From: Branchiostoma floridae
Lineage: Eukaryota; Chordata; Leptocardii; Amphioxiformes; Branchiostomatidae
Assembly: GCF_000003815.2 (NCBI RefSeq)
Contig: NC_049992.1
Location: 12,158,826 to 12,222,825 of the forward strand
Reading direction: 5' to 3'
DNA: 64,000 nucleotides
Position numbers and translations under genes: made by a program. The notes under the pieces are model-generated. The model was not told the DNA's origin. It searched no databases and saw only the letters and a list, made by a program, of their open reading frames with translations. Below, in pieces: positions 12,001 to 27,000 of the stretch (the stretch's first letter is position 1; the number at the start of each line of letters is the position of its first letter).

Positions 12001-15000
12001 AGCCAGGTCAATGCTGGGGTAAACTGCATGGAGCATTCTGTAGTCCATTAACTTTACGTTATCTGGATTAATATGCTGTTACTGTAGAATAAAGCCTTTA
12101 TGCCATTCAATAACACAATAAAATTTTTCGAAGAGCGGTTTAATAAATCCTTTTTTGTGGCAGATTTGATGGAAGTATAGATCACCAGTATGCTCTGTGG
12201 AAGTCATCTCCTGTCATACCAGCAGACAAGTGGTCCACGGCATCTGTTGATATCTGTGCATTGAAACACTTTGTGGTAAGCAAGACTAGTTTTGTGAAGG
12301 AAAAATGTGAAAGGATAATAGATATAGCGCTAGTTCACCTTTATCCGCGGGTTGACCTTTATCCGTTGTCTTTAAAAACAGCACATTTATGAGTATTAGG
12401 TCTACAAACTGTGGTTTCAAATTTGCAATATTTTCAAAATGTTCAAATTTGAAACCACCATCTGTCGACTTCATATCCTTAAAAACGCTTTTTTTACAAA
12501 CAACAGATATAGATCACTCTTGGATAAAGGTGAACTAGCGTTACATTCGAGTGTTGAAATTGAGGATTTAAAAGCACATTATACATCTTATGTTTTGCTA
12601 AGCCTTTGTCAGAACCCTGATAAGTCAAGGAATGATAAAAATGCTATGAACTGTGTTGACTATGTACACATGTACTTGTACAATGTAGTTGTACTTGTCT
12701 AAACTATGTAAGTAGCTGTTGTACAATGTAGTTGTAATTGTCTAAGCTATGTAAGTAGCTGTATACTGTATTCAAATTGTTTTATGTAGCATCACAGCAT
12801 GTGCTTATAATAGTTCGTTATTTTTTTTGTTATTTCCCATGTCTAGGTTATGTTTGAAATATTTGGAAATGTCATGTTGGACAATATCAAGTTCTCCAGC
12901 AGCAAATGCAGTGGTGAGTAATAATAACAACTATGCTCATATCATGATAGATGTTACTTGTATCCTGTCCTCTTGATAACATTGTAATGTGTATGCATTT
13001 CTCATGGATACCATTGCATCTATTGGATATGCATGCTGTTGTGAGCAAGATATACAAATCTTACTCTGAAGTTCATGATTAACCTTGTGGGAAGGTATAT
13101 CAGACATTAAGATAGCTTTAAAGTTGAGTCAAGTGTGGGGAATTTTCAGTAAATGGAATAGTTATGTGATATTGATGGACAAATAGACTATGATACAGTT
13201 CAAGGGCATTAGATCTTTGTCAAACAGTACAGTTCTTACTAATGGCATGTGAATTCATCTACCCTTATTTGTATGTCTAAATTTGTATGGAACAGAATTT
13301 GCTTACTGCCTTGAATGTTTAAGCAACAGATAGAGTGTCATTATTTGTAGAAGGCACATGAAATTTATGACAATATCATAAAAATTTTCACAATCTTTAC
13401 TTTTCCATCATTCTCAGGATGTACCACACGAGACTACTCCTTTCCATGTCCAGTTGCTTCTGGCTGGTTTTTGGCCCGAGATGAGATGTGTGCGCCACCT
13501 AGCAGTTATACAGGGGGCTGCAGCACCTCTAACTTACATGCACTCTCAGCTCTGGAGAAGAAGAATTTGGAGGATGTGTGTGGAGTAAGATGGCCATGTG
13601 CAGGTGTGTCTCAGAAAAATGATCCAAAATGTTGAAACATGAAAGACTGCACTGTCAAAATGGTGTGAAAGCTTGCTTTTTGATGTCCAAAGTGCCACTT
13701 GACAAAAGTGTGACAGTAACATTCATTCACATAATTTCACCAGGTGCCATTATACCGCCACTTCAAAAAACGTGGTATTCCAGGCCTTCTCACGATTGTC
13801 TTATAAGATGTTGAGCACCTAAATATCTGAATTGTATTACATTTAGGATATTAACATTCAGTGTTCAAGACGATCTTGGGAAGACCTCTATTTTTTAGGT
13901 GGCGGTATTATAGCACCTGGTAGAATTATGATAGTCGATGTTATATCATCCAAATGAATTTTGTTCCTCCAGTACATTCTAAAATCAGTATTAAAATTGT
14001 GTTAGCATTTTCAGTTTCATCAACTGTTTACCTGAGTTTCTTTTTATAAAAACAACAACACTGAAATTGCATTCTCCATAATAAAGGTCTTCAATACTAA
14101 CTTCTTTTGAGCCTTTTTACAAAAATACATATAGAATTTAATTGTTACCAACTACATTCAAATGATATATGTTTATTTCCCCAATGGCTACTTTGCTGTA
14201 CACTTAACAGCTAATTACTGTAAATGCAGAAATGTTCGCGGTTTTCGCGTCGACCACTTTACCGCGAAATTAAATCCACCGCGAAAATTTTTCTATTAAG
14301 GTATTAGATTGCAGTAGATGGTGTTACCGCGAAATTAAATCCACCGCGAAAAATCATTTTTCCCGCTACCGCGAAATTAAATCCCCGCGAATTTAAATGC
14401 ATTTACAGTATATGTTTTCTGTTCAGTCTAGATTTGAATGATTTTATAAAGCTAATGATCATATAATTTCCAGATCATTGCCATGCATGTGACGGCACAC
14501 AGGACATCACAGAGCCATCTGGGTGTTTGCTGAGCCCAAACTATCCTTACAACTATTTCCAGGTAAATGTACAGAAATTCATTGTGGTACTGAAAGTCAT
14601 ATCAATTGGTAACAAATTTTTGCTATGTATGTTGTGTATATGTGTCCTATAAATTATCACCACATGGGAAAAGCAAATGATCAGGATATACATGTATCAG
14701 GAGTTAAGGGAACCATTAGGCAACAATTTTGTGTTTGGACTTAGAATGTTTTAGAAAATTAGGTAAATCCTCTCTTTTTGGTAGATCTGGAGCAGATCAG
14801 TAACATATTTACTCCTTGAGCTAAATTTGTAGGTTTGTGATATTAAGGGTAAGAATCTGGTTTATATTTTGGTGGCATCCCATTTGTGGTACTGCATATA
14901 CCATTAATGCCTAGCAAAATGCTTCTATAATTGTTTACTTCTAACATGTTGACACCAAACCATATTTTTGTCTCAGAAAAGTCTACAGAACCTTCCACAG

Positions 15001-18000
15001 AAATTGCTTCAAATATGTAATTCTAAACTGTCATTGCAAACAGGAAACACTGTGTGCTTGGAAGATCATTGTTGAGAAGAACAAGATTGTGAGTCTTTCA
15101 GTCACATCCATAACACTGGAGGAACATCCTGACTGCATCAAAGACTCCCTGACCTTTTACGACGGAGAAGGAGATGATGCCCCCGTCTTACGTCGACTGT
15201 GTGGCAGTGCTACTCCCAGGACCTTCTACTCCACAGGAAATACTGTGTTTGTGAAGTTTCAGTCCAACTTCAATCAAGAGTTTGAAGGCTTTGTGGTTAC
15301 TTACTCTACTGGTCAGCCTCATCGTAAGTGAAGCACTACTGCCAGTCATTTTACATATCCATGATATAAATTTTAGTTTCAAGGGGCATCTTGACCCAAT
15401 CCTATCATCACCCTTTGATTGAGATAGACAACAGCAACTTGAGTACCTCTCCTTGGTGCTGAAATGAGAGGTGTTACTTTAAAACTTCCCACAACTACTA
15501 CATGCAGATTGCAGAAAATAATACATCACTGATAAACATACCTTTCTCAATAATAGTAGTTGTATGGTAGTGTAGAATACAGTACATTAGGTTCAGTTGG
15601 GTAGAAGTGTTGATTCCAGTTTGGGCCACTCTTCAATTTAATTTACTGACATCATTGGTCCCTTTGGTTAGACCAATGCTCTCTTTAGATATATTCATGT
15701 GTAAAAATGTAACCAATGGTGTTAACCACCACTTTGCATCCCATACGGAAGCAACAATGGCTTTCTGATTTTTAGATCAACAGGTTAATTTTGTGAATTT
15801 GAAAACATCATTTGTGGGATACATGCCTCACAACATTTTCACAGTTTTGCCAGTCCTATTTACAGCATTCCTTTTTTCTTACAGGATGCTGGGGTAGACT
15901 GGTTGGTGTAAGTTGGATGAATTTAAGAGACCCAATAATCACTGCATCAGACAAATCTAGCCTGCACTTTGGGGAGCACCAATCAGAGGAAAGTTGCCAG
16001 GAAGCCTGTATGCAGGTCAAAAGCTGCTGGGGTTATTCCTTAGAACTGACCAGCAACAACTGCTATGGACTGCTGAATACAGATGACGAAAGGCATTACC
16101 GTTTTGATGCTGAGCAAGACCATGTCATCAGTGGATTCAGACAACCCTGTGATGGTATGGAGACATCCTTGAGCACATGCTCATTGATTTCTATAAATGG
16201 CTCTTCAAGAGCATTTCGTTGTAACGTGCAACACATTTTAGTATGAGAGAACCTTAATGGTCTTTTTTGTCACAAACTTGTTTAATCTTATGTAATGACA
16301 AAAGAATTTCATGTAACATAGCCACTTGTTAAAGAAGGAAGAAAAGGACTATGAAATAAATGATTAGACTGACTGATTACTGCTGCATAGTTCTAAGACA
16401 CCTCTTGAAACAGACAATCCTGTGAGTTTTGCTTGGTATCCAAGATCAATTTTAATTCAGAAAGCAAAGAGAGATCATGCCAAAGTGTCACATTCGAAAA
16501 ATGTCTTTGTTGCGGCTGTTGTCAACTGTCAATATACATGTAGTCAATTTTAATTCAGCCTATTCTGACCTTTTCAGTGCAATATGATAGGCGCATAGAC
16601 AAGAGTGTTGTTTTTGGCCTGGTGCCTGTCGGAGGAAGTGACATCAGGCCAGACACTATCTTCTTGGGAGAATTCCAAAGTGAAGCAGCCTGCGCATATG
16701 CATGTTCATTAGAGGCCTCTTGTTTGGTAAGTTGGTGGTTTTGACTTGGATGTACCAATTATCAACTGAGATGCAAAAACAACATTCAAAGTTTCAAAAT
16801 CAATCCATTCATTGTACATTCATGAATGAATTCAAAAGAAAATATTACAGCTTTTTTTTTTATATCAAGTTTGACCAAAAGTAAATAAAAAAAGGCCCGT
16901 TGTGAAAAAAATGCTAATAGTGATATAGATTGATTTAGGATTATCTAGCTCAAGTTGAATTTTATCAACAATGATTGTTTTATCCCTCTAGCTATAACCA
17001 TTGTATTTGCTTGTTCATCTCATCAGGCATATACATGGATTACTAAAAGCAACATGGAACACATGTTGCAAAAGTGCTATGGGAGGAATGTAGCCAATCC
17101 TGTTTTAGAGCAGACAAGAGGCAAATACTCTGGTATAAAGGTGCAGCAATCAGGTAAGTTTGACTACCTTGACCCACCTACAATTTTGCTCATTTGCCTT
17201 TCATTGATTGCTATCAAAAATGAAAGTTTCTTCTTCTTTACCTTCATCTTTTTCTGGGGACAGAACACCTAGCAGGAGAGCATGTCTTTTTATCAAGGCT
17301 TCTGGGAAATAAGATGGCTTTGATCATGATAATAGTTTGGTCAGATGGCCATAAAGACCAGACATCCTTTTCTATTTAACAACATCTTATGTCATCCTGA
17401 CCCAGCCATAGGACAGATTGGGACTGAAATTCAGATCCATTAATTAGTTTAAGATTTTTTGTTTACACTTTCTCATCTACATGTAACAGCAGTATGAGAT
17501 ATAGCTTCAGTCAATGTGTTTGATTTGTTTTGTTCAACAGTTTTAACAAAGCCCACAGACCTTGCTGTCCAGACAGTCACACCCAACAAAATCAGCATCT
17601 TATTGGTGACAACTCACGAAGTGCGCATCTCCTGCATCCCTAAGTGCAACAACGTAACAGTGGGTGAGATCAATGGAGTGACTATTGCAACTTTCAATGA
17701 GCTGCAGCAGGCAACAAATTCCACCATATATGTGCGAGCTTTTGAGAGGTTCGTTGAGAGTGAAGCATCGGTAGTGACAGCCACCACCAGTAAGTATTTA
17801 CCGTATTTATACTTTTGATCTTTAGCTAGAAGAAGTGACTATCAATATCTCCTTTTGTTTTATACACATCATACCACAATATACAATTTTCTTTGCTTTC
17901 TAGTGTCTCGTGTAAACAATAATCTTACAAATGTAAGATTTTACATGCATCAGAGAAAATCATTTTCATGATCTATAGGAGACTTAGAATATCATTACCT

Positions 18001-21000
18001 CAAATCTTCAACATTTAACAATACAGATGTTTATATATACTAGAGCCCCTTTAATTCCTTGTAAACTTTAGAGGACATCTCTGATAATTTTTTGTTTGCT
18101 TTATCTTACAGCGTTTGCTGCTCCAAACATTACACTCACAAGGAGTGCTCAAGACACCCTTAACATCAAATGGCAAAGGGAGACTTTTTCATGGGAAGAG
18201 ACTGCCATTTCCATGGAAATTACCTGTCAGCAAAAGAGACATGGACATTTTGAGGTTACTATTGAGATAGATTTACTTATAACTTCCTTTCATCATAAGA
18301 TTTTCTGCAAGTCTAATAATACACCCAATTTTGTGCCGCATCGTCTTTCTACGTCCAAGAAATAATGATCTTCGCAAATTTTGTTATAAAGTCATTGTCG
18401 GTACTTTTCTGGTGTTGCAAAGCCAACTCAACATTAGTGCTGTGAAAAATGAAGTGAATAACAACAGAAAGTACCAATATTTGAGTGGTAAAAGAAAGTA
18501 ATTTAGTGGAATTAATCAACCAAGAATTTGGTGTATGTAATGATGTTTGTGTTACAATATATTAAGATATTTTAAGTGTACCTTGAAATAACACGATCTA
18601 GATAAATGTAGATAATGGAAGACAAAAATCATTGTCATGATTATCTATGGCTTGAATAGGATTGGAAGCAATGTGGAGTACTGCTGGTAAATGATGCTGA
18701 TGGTGAAGTGGCAATGGCCGGGCTGTTTCAAGGAATGGACTACACATTCAGTGTGGAGAGGAGAATTGGAGATACATTAAGAGGAGAGACTGCAGAAGTA
18801 TCATCTTATGTTGGTAAGATCTTTGAGAAAAAATCAATAGAGGAGCTTTTTAGTCCACCATCAATGTAGAAATCAGTTCACTGTCCATAATATTATCTAT
18901 TGTTTAGTATGAGAACTTCACCAACTCCAACTATGGAAATTAAAAAATGTGTATGGTCGAAGTGTATATGTATATGTATATTTGTGCTTTCTTCCTTACA
19001 GGTCTCATTTCACCTACAAGTCTATCAGCACTCACAATTGAACCCCAGACTATCACCATACGTTGGAGTCTGGACAGGGATGAAGGACCTGTCATTCCAA
19101 CAGTGGCAGTTAACTGTGCACCAACTTGTGTGGTAAGTGAATTTATCCTTCAATAAACACATGCTGATATTAGTTTGAAAGCTTGACTCTGTTGGTTGAA
19201 GTCATTTACTGAAATCTCTAACACAAAAGAAATTGGCAATAATTTTACCAAACAGCACCACCAATTGGATATGGATTGAACCAATTTGATCATAGGAACA
19301 CATGTTTCCTTCAAGCTGACAGTCGCTGCTGTTTAACGGTCAAAACGTCTAATTTCTTTGTCTTTAGATTACACATAGAAATATGTCTTCATGAATATAA
19401 CTATACCAGTGTTTTGAATTACTGCGTGCTTCAGGATGTGGAATTGCAATTGAAGGTATGTGTGATTTTGTCCTTTTCTACAACAACAAGGAAGTCATCC
19501 TATTTTGGAAATTCTGTTTCAGGTTCAGCTACTTGATGGGCTATCTGCAGAACTGAGTGGTCTGCAGGCTGGTACCGATTATTTCATCCTTGTCTGGACA
19601 GAGTTCAACGGCCTACAGAGTGATTTAGTAACCCTGACAGTAACAACCTGTAAGTACATATCATTTGGTTCTTTGTACTTATCCTGTCCTTGGTACTGAA
19701 CACCTTCCATGTTGTTCTGCTCTCGGTGCTGAATACCTTAAGCATCATTACATGTCTGTATGCCCTCAGAACTGGATACCTTCCATATTGTTCTGTCCTG
19801 GGTGCTGAACACCTTCCATATTGTTCTGTCCTTGGTGCTTAATACCTTCTATTTTGCTATATCCTCTATGTCGAACACCTTCCATATTGCCCTCTGTGTT
19901 GAATACGTTTCATATTGCCCTGTCCTTGATACTGAATATCTTTCACATTGTGCTGTCCTTAGCGTTAGATATCTTCCATTTTGTCATGAGCTGATTACTT
20001 CCACACTGTTATTCTTGGTGTTGAGTTCCTTCCATATAATCCTGTCCTTGGTGCTGAATATCGTTATGCCCTTCATGTTGGATAACTTCCATATTGGGGC
20101 TGAATACCTCTACACTTTGGGAAAATATAAGAAATGAATAATGAGGGATGGAGGGAGTGTACATGATATTCCTATTGGTGGTGGTAAATACCTTTCATGG
20201 TGGAAGGTCATTGATACTTCATGCCTTCAGAACAACCTTGATCCTGATACAAATTTCCACTGACAGTGATCTGCTGTAAGTGCTGATAATTTTCAATTCA
20301 CATCTTACATCTCACTAGGTACTTTTCATTTTCGACACATGTGATACCTCATTGTACACATCCATAAACAGTTACAATATGAATAATTAATTATTATACT
20401 GGCCAATATTGTATTTATGTAGAATGATTCTTATGGTAAAGATAATATATGAACTTTGCACTTCCAGTGATCCCACCGCTATCAGGTCTGCAGGCACCAG
20501 AACTGTCATCATCCAGTGTAAAACTCACTTGGGACAGCCCAGCTGTACAGCCAGATTTCTACCAGATAACCTATAAGTAAGGCACTATCTAATATCATCC
20601 ACCTGTCTTTGTTTGTGTATGAGATTAGTATAAAGTCATGCTTTCAGGTAAATCCCACAAAACTAGTCAAACTATATGTACGCCCTCAGAGCTTGACACC
20701 TTCTATATTGTTCTATCCTTGGTGCTGAATACAAAAATTACTTACTGTTTATGAAATAGTTCTTGTCATATTCACTTTCTTACACGTCTACACAGCATGC
20801 AAAATCTCATCAGACTGAAGAAAGTAAAGTAATGAAAAGCTGTTTTCCACAGGCAGACCTATGGAGGAGTTGCTAAGAACGAGACTATAGGTGCCAGTGA
20901 AACACAATATGAGCTGAATGGATTTACCAACAAAAATCAACGATACAAATTTGAATTAGCTCCTGTTATCCATGGAAAAAAGGGTGATGTCTTCACACTT

Positions 21001-24000
21001 ACAGTCTGCTTGGGTATGCAAACTTATTTGTCCTTTCAGGTTCAGGTTGTTCATATATGGAAATAGTGTGGTTGAAGATTCTTGCAAATTTAAGGAATAT
21101 AGTATAACATATTTTAATCTACTTTCATAATGCAATGCACCTGATCTTTTTGATAATGGTGGACATGTGTTGTCAGTTTGTGTTAGTTTCATCAAGTCTT
21201 GGTTTTCATAAAGGTATCAATTTTGATCTTATTGGGTTCGAGTTTCTAATTAACATGATTTTTAAGATCAGATACAAACAAGTTGGTTTTGATTGACAGC
21301 TGAAACTGCAAAGCTGAAGGACTTTCAAGTTGGTCATGCCACTGCAACTGAGATTTCTGTCACGTGGACATCACCCGCTTGTATCGACGTCCGCAGCTAT
21401 GACCTTTGTGCCATCCCCTTGGATGAAACAGATGAGGGTACGGTTTGCCGACAGGTTTGTACTATCGACAATACTAACCTGCATCAATCATTTTGAGGAA
21501 TTTCATACTTTAGGACTATAAGTTTTGCATTTATATTAATGTGTAAGAGTAACGGTAATTACTGTGATGATTGATTTGTGCTCCATTTTGTTGGAAGGTT
21601 GATCCAAAAAGCCCCTCTGCAGTCATAGAAGATCTGGTGCCAGGAACCCTGTACTATGTCAACCTTACGGCACAGATTAGCTTTGTGGTTGGTGGAACTC
21701 CAACTGATACTATCAGTGATGCTATATCACAGGCTACAGGTTGGTTTTGTTACATTTCAAAAGAGAGTTATCAACTTATCACTTGTTGGGTCAATACTGA
21801 CTGTCAATATTTCTTTGTATGCTGATCGATAATGAATGATTTGTAATTGAACCTGTCGCAATGATCATTCAAAAATGAGTTGCCTTTTCAAAGGTAACAA
21901 TGATCAATTGTCTTCGATACCTTGGACTGTTACTAAATGCACAAAAAATGTATAATGTAAAGACACACATGTCAAATATTTTACATTCTTCAGTTCCAGA
22001 ACCACCAACAGAATTCCAGGTCACCAACTTCACTAGCAGAACTGTCTCCCTATCCTGGCATCGCCATGGGAACAAGACAAACAGCTTGGACAACCATGGA
22101 AAGAAGACAAACAACTCTTCTGCTGTGTACACTGTCAGCTACTACAAGATTGTTGGGCTGAACGGGACTGAGCCACACAGATTGTCAGTAGGATGGCTTA
22201 GCACAGTTAACACATCAGCAGTGGTGGAAGGTCTTACTGATAATACAGAGTACCTCATAACAGTGATGACATCAGTCAGTGGGATGCACAGTGGAGAAGT
22301 GTCTCTGATAATTCAAACAGGTATAACGTTAATTAGTAACTTATTCCTTTGTGTGCAATTCTTTACATATAGATTATGACATGAAGTTATTTGGTGTTAC
22401 TACCCTAGTAGTATTATCCAGTATTTGATTTATCTGCTTCGTTGGTCCCTAACATGCATGGGTGGGCAGCAGTCGACTAGTCTTCACACCATGCTTCCAG
22501 GCAGCCCTGTCATCTGAGTTCACACTGGCATGGCCGCACACATTGATGTCTTTCTTAACACACTCCTTTCAAGATTTCCTTGGACTATATTACCTCTTTT
22601 GCCAGGTAACTGCAATTTGAGAAAGGACTCACCCTGTTGGCATTGCCAAATAAAAGTTTATTTTATTTGTTTATTCATTTTATCTACATTTATCAATTGA
22701 GCATTATACAAAAAGCACATTAATTTTGCTTACTATATATACGTTAGGTCTTCTGCTCAAGGTAACATAAAACAACAAATAATAGTCAAAATCGGCAAAA
22801 AGAACTTGCTTATTTATACAACACTAACATACATGTATAACAGAGATTGACAATAAAATAAATGTTTGAAAAAAAATGTTTGAAATTTTTCTGTAGCTCC
22901 TGAGGCAGAGTGGAGTGAGTGGCAGTTTGTCGGCAGCTGTTCTAAGTCCTGTGGTGAGGGAAGACAGGTGAAGAGGAGGTTGTGTCTCCTGCAAGATGGA
23001 CAGCATGTACAGAAGTGTGAGGGGAGGAACCAGACTCTGATGGATGTAGAAGAGGATATATCGTCCTGCAATAATATATCTTGTCCAGGTAAGTATACAA
23101 ATCCTTGTCTTCTTGAGGTCATTTTACATGTAGATCAGTCCTACCCAGGGAAAACTTGTCTTCATGTGCATCACTGTAGCATACATATTTTGATGTACTA
23201 GAGTACCAGACTTACAAGTTCTCCAAGGCTCTCAAAGACTTCACAACTGTATGTTACCTGTAGGAAAAATTTCTTTCTATATGGCATGTAAAGGAAAGGA
23301 ACAAGCTTTCAACTTTTAATACACTGTACTTTTAATGACTTCAAGAGCTGCTCCATTTTCAAGATCTTGCAGCCCATCAGGAGGGGAGTTAATTTATTTT
23401 AGATTTCTGTGCCCCTGTGTAACTATGATGATTATATCATGGCCTCACCTCTCCCATCTCAGAGTAGTTAACCCTACTGAATGTTTATGTTCATAGTACA
23501 TGGAGGGTGGTCATCCTGGTCAAACTTCACAAGCTGCTCAGCAACCTGTAATGGAGGCAGCCAGACACGGAGCCGTAACTGTTCCAACCCTATCCCCCGA
23601 CATGGTGGTCGAACCTGTGCAGGGCAACAGTTACAGACTGCTCAGTGCAACCTACAGAGTTGTCCAGGTTTACTCATTTACTAGTATCATTTAGCAAATG
23701 CTACTCATTGTCCACATTCAAAAGAATCATAATTGTCTAATTTATGATTTGAAATGATATCAACCAATAATCTCCAAGCAGATCCTACGGTGCCCTAAGA
23801 TAGTATCAAAGCTGGCCAAGGAGTGTAGCCGACCAAGGGAGTCAAACGGGCACCTACGGAAAGTTTGATACTATACATTACGCACCGTGGATCTGGTTCG
23901 AGATTAATCAACCAAGTGCAGATCAGAACGCAGTGGTCAGTGATTTGATTTAGTTTTCATTTTCTGTTAATCCATCGAACAAAACTTTATTGACAAGCTG

Positions 24001-27000
24001 ATGGCAAAGCACAAAAAGTTTAATTGTATCTTAAGTCAGTGTGTGGCCTTTTCAATCCAGACTAAGATTGTTAGCGTTGACTTATCACAGAAGTTAACAA
24101 TCTTTTTTGCTCTCCCTGAAGTGCCGGTGATATCAGCGTGGATGTCCTGGTCTGCCTTTGACGACTGTTCTGAGACCTGTGGTGGTGGACTACAGATCAG
24201 GAGAAGACAGTGCAATGGTTCATCATGTGTTGGAGAGGCTGAGGAAATAAGAGAGTGTCATGAGGAGCCTTGTCCAGGTTCAGATGTTTGAAAATTTGTT
24301 TTTAGTTGTTAAGGTTGTGTGATATTTGTAACATCAAAGCTCTTTAGTAACATTATGTAATGATAGATATTCTGACTGTGGCGAAAGAGAGAGAAGACTT
24401 AATGAAAAAGAATAATTGACAAGACATTTTTGTGTCTCATATCTAAAACGGTAACATAGGAAATTTTGTGACATCATGCAACAACAGCTTGCAATGTCAT
24501 ACTTTCACAAGTCAGCATAAGTTCCTCTGTTGCTTTGAATTCTCCTTTCGACTGTGGTCAAAATCTTCTTTACAGAACTATGCAGATAAAAAAAAATTAC
24601 TAAATTAATATCACAATGTATGAAACTTTTGAAAACAGTTGACATATTTCTTCCACTCTGCAGCTAATGGTACATGTATTAAGACCAATAAAATTTCTAT
24701 TTTTAAAAGTCCATGGAGGATGGTCCATCTGGAGTCTATTCACTGCCTGCACGGTGACCTGTGGTCCTGGTAACCAGACCAGAACACGCAACTGTACCAA
24801 CCCTGAACCTGCACTGGGAGGCAATAGCTGTCCTGGAGATGATGATGGACATGGACATGAAACACAGATCAGGGATTGCTTTTTGAAAGAGTGCCCTGGT
24901 ATGTTCTTAAAAAATCTTCCCTTATGCAATGTAGATTAAGATAAAGGCTGTGTATTATATACAATGTAGTCTGTCTGGAACTTTGCAGGAATAAGATTTC
25001 ACAAATGATGTGCAAGAATCTATGATCTGTAAGACTGGCTTCGATGTAATGATAATTATAATGCATTGAGTAAAATTGCATGTGAAGATGGTCCAATCTT
25101 ACTTTTCTTATTAGCTTTTGAATTTTGGCAACATATTTCACTAAAAGATGTGGTAGATTTATACCTGTCCAGTACAATGAAAATAGTTTATTTTGACCTT
25201 AATGTATAATACCCAACCTTGTTCTACAGCCTTGCCTCCACCACCTACATGGTCTGAATGGTCTCCATTTGGCCCCTGTTCTGTGAGCTGTGATAATGGC
25301 ACTCGGCAGAGGCATCGAAATTGTTCATCGGAAAACTGTGAGGGACCTGACATAGATGTCCAACAGTGTTTCCCATACCCCTGCTATGCAAGTAGGTTTC
25401 ACAACCCTCTTATTGATTGTCTTGTTGTAACGTCTGTTGTAACAGTACTGTACTTTGCATAATTTCCCCATCACAAATTATATATTATGCATGCATCTTA
25501 ATGTTATTTTGCAATGTGCATTCTCTATAGCCCCTCCCGTAGATGGCATGTGGTCAGCTTGGTCGGAGTACAGTCAGTGTACGGTAACTTGTGGAGGAGG
25601 AGTGATGCAACGTACACGGGAATGTGCGGACCCTTCACCGACACACGGTGGCAGGCCATGTGAGGGAGACAGAGAGGGTCTCGGGATGGAGGTCCAGTAT
25701 CTTGCCTGCAATCTAGCAGCCTGCAACGCATCAAGGCCTCCTCCTGACAATGTTGGAAGTTGGTGTCCTTTTCTTTTACCATAATTACTACTGGAAGGGA
25801 TAATATGTGCATGTAGCTTTAGATATTGGAATACACAGCCTCGGCAGTTGCTAACATGATCTTGGAAATACAACATTATCTTGGAAACAGAATAGCCACA
25901 CTGAACGCTTAGAAAACCTAACAATATTAAGAATACATAAAGTTTTGCTTAGCAGGAAACTTTGAATAGGATTATACTTATAGCCTTCAATTTCATGGGT
26001 AATCTAACTAAAATCCTGTTGTTACGTTGACAGTGTGCCCAACAGTGATAGGAACAAACAATCAGGCCTGGCCAGAAGCTGCTGCTGGGGCCGTACAAAC
26101 AGTCATCTGCTATAGAGGTGGGTTAACTTCATAACTTGATCAACATCCGACTTTCTTTAAATCTACTAAATAACTCCTCTCTTTTTCCTACCCTTCCACA
26201 TGGTCTCAAGCACCCATAGCTCACAGACTCATCCTAGTTCTCAAGGTACAGTAGGGCTAACGGTGAAGAAAACTGTCTTTCAACGTCTTTATTCATGCTC
26301 TATTATATGTATCAATATATAGATAATGTACTTTGTTTATCATCCATGTTTGATAGACTTGTCACACAACTATACACAAGGAAACAGCTAATTAATGACA
26401 TGTTGTGTAGTGGCCATAAGTCATTATAATAAGAGAGCTTAATAATGATGATTGACCACTTCCAGGTGTGGCCAGACGGAAGTGCAGTGAATACTCTCAG
26501 TGGGAGGCAGAGGACTTCCAAGACTGTGTGTCTGAGATCATGGCAGAGTTTGTGGATAAGGTAATACATGTACCAACATATTAGAAAAAGATTTTTAGTG
26601 TGTCCTGTGTGTCCAAATCTTATCCAAGTGTGTCCAAGTGTTATGGAGCCTTGATTTAGTATTCCAAGATAATAATAAGCAACATGACATTAAATGAGAA
26701 ACAAGAGAGAGAAACCTAGTGCAAGAGCATCAGTAAGACAGTATTGGGTTCAAGGGTTCTGTAGAATACATAGCGTACATTGTGTCTTTTTCTGTTTCAG
26801 CTAAATGGACCTCTCCAAGATAATCTAATCCCAGTACAAACAGTCCAAAATTTGGAGGCAAGCCTGGTAGCTGGGGAAGCCTCAGGGTTTGGGGATGTCA
26901 GCGCTGCAGCAAAGGTTATAAAAACACTGTCACAGGGAGACCTTCTCAATGTGGCAGATGGGACGCTTTCAAATAAAGACACGTTCATAAGGGTATGTGA

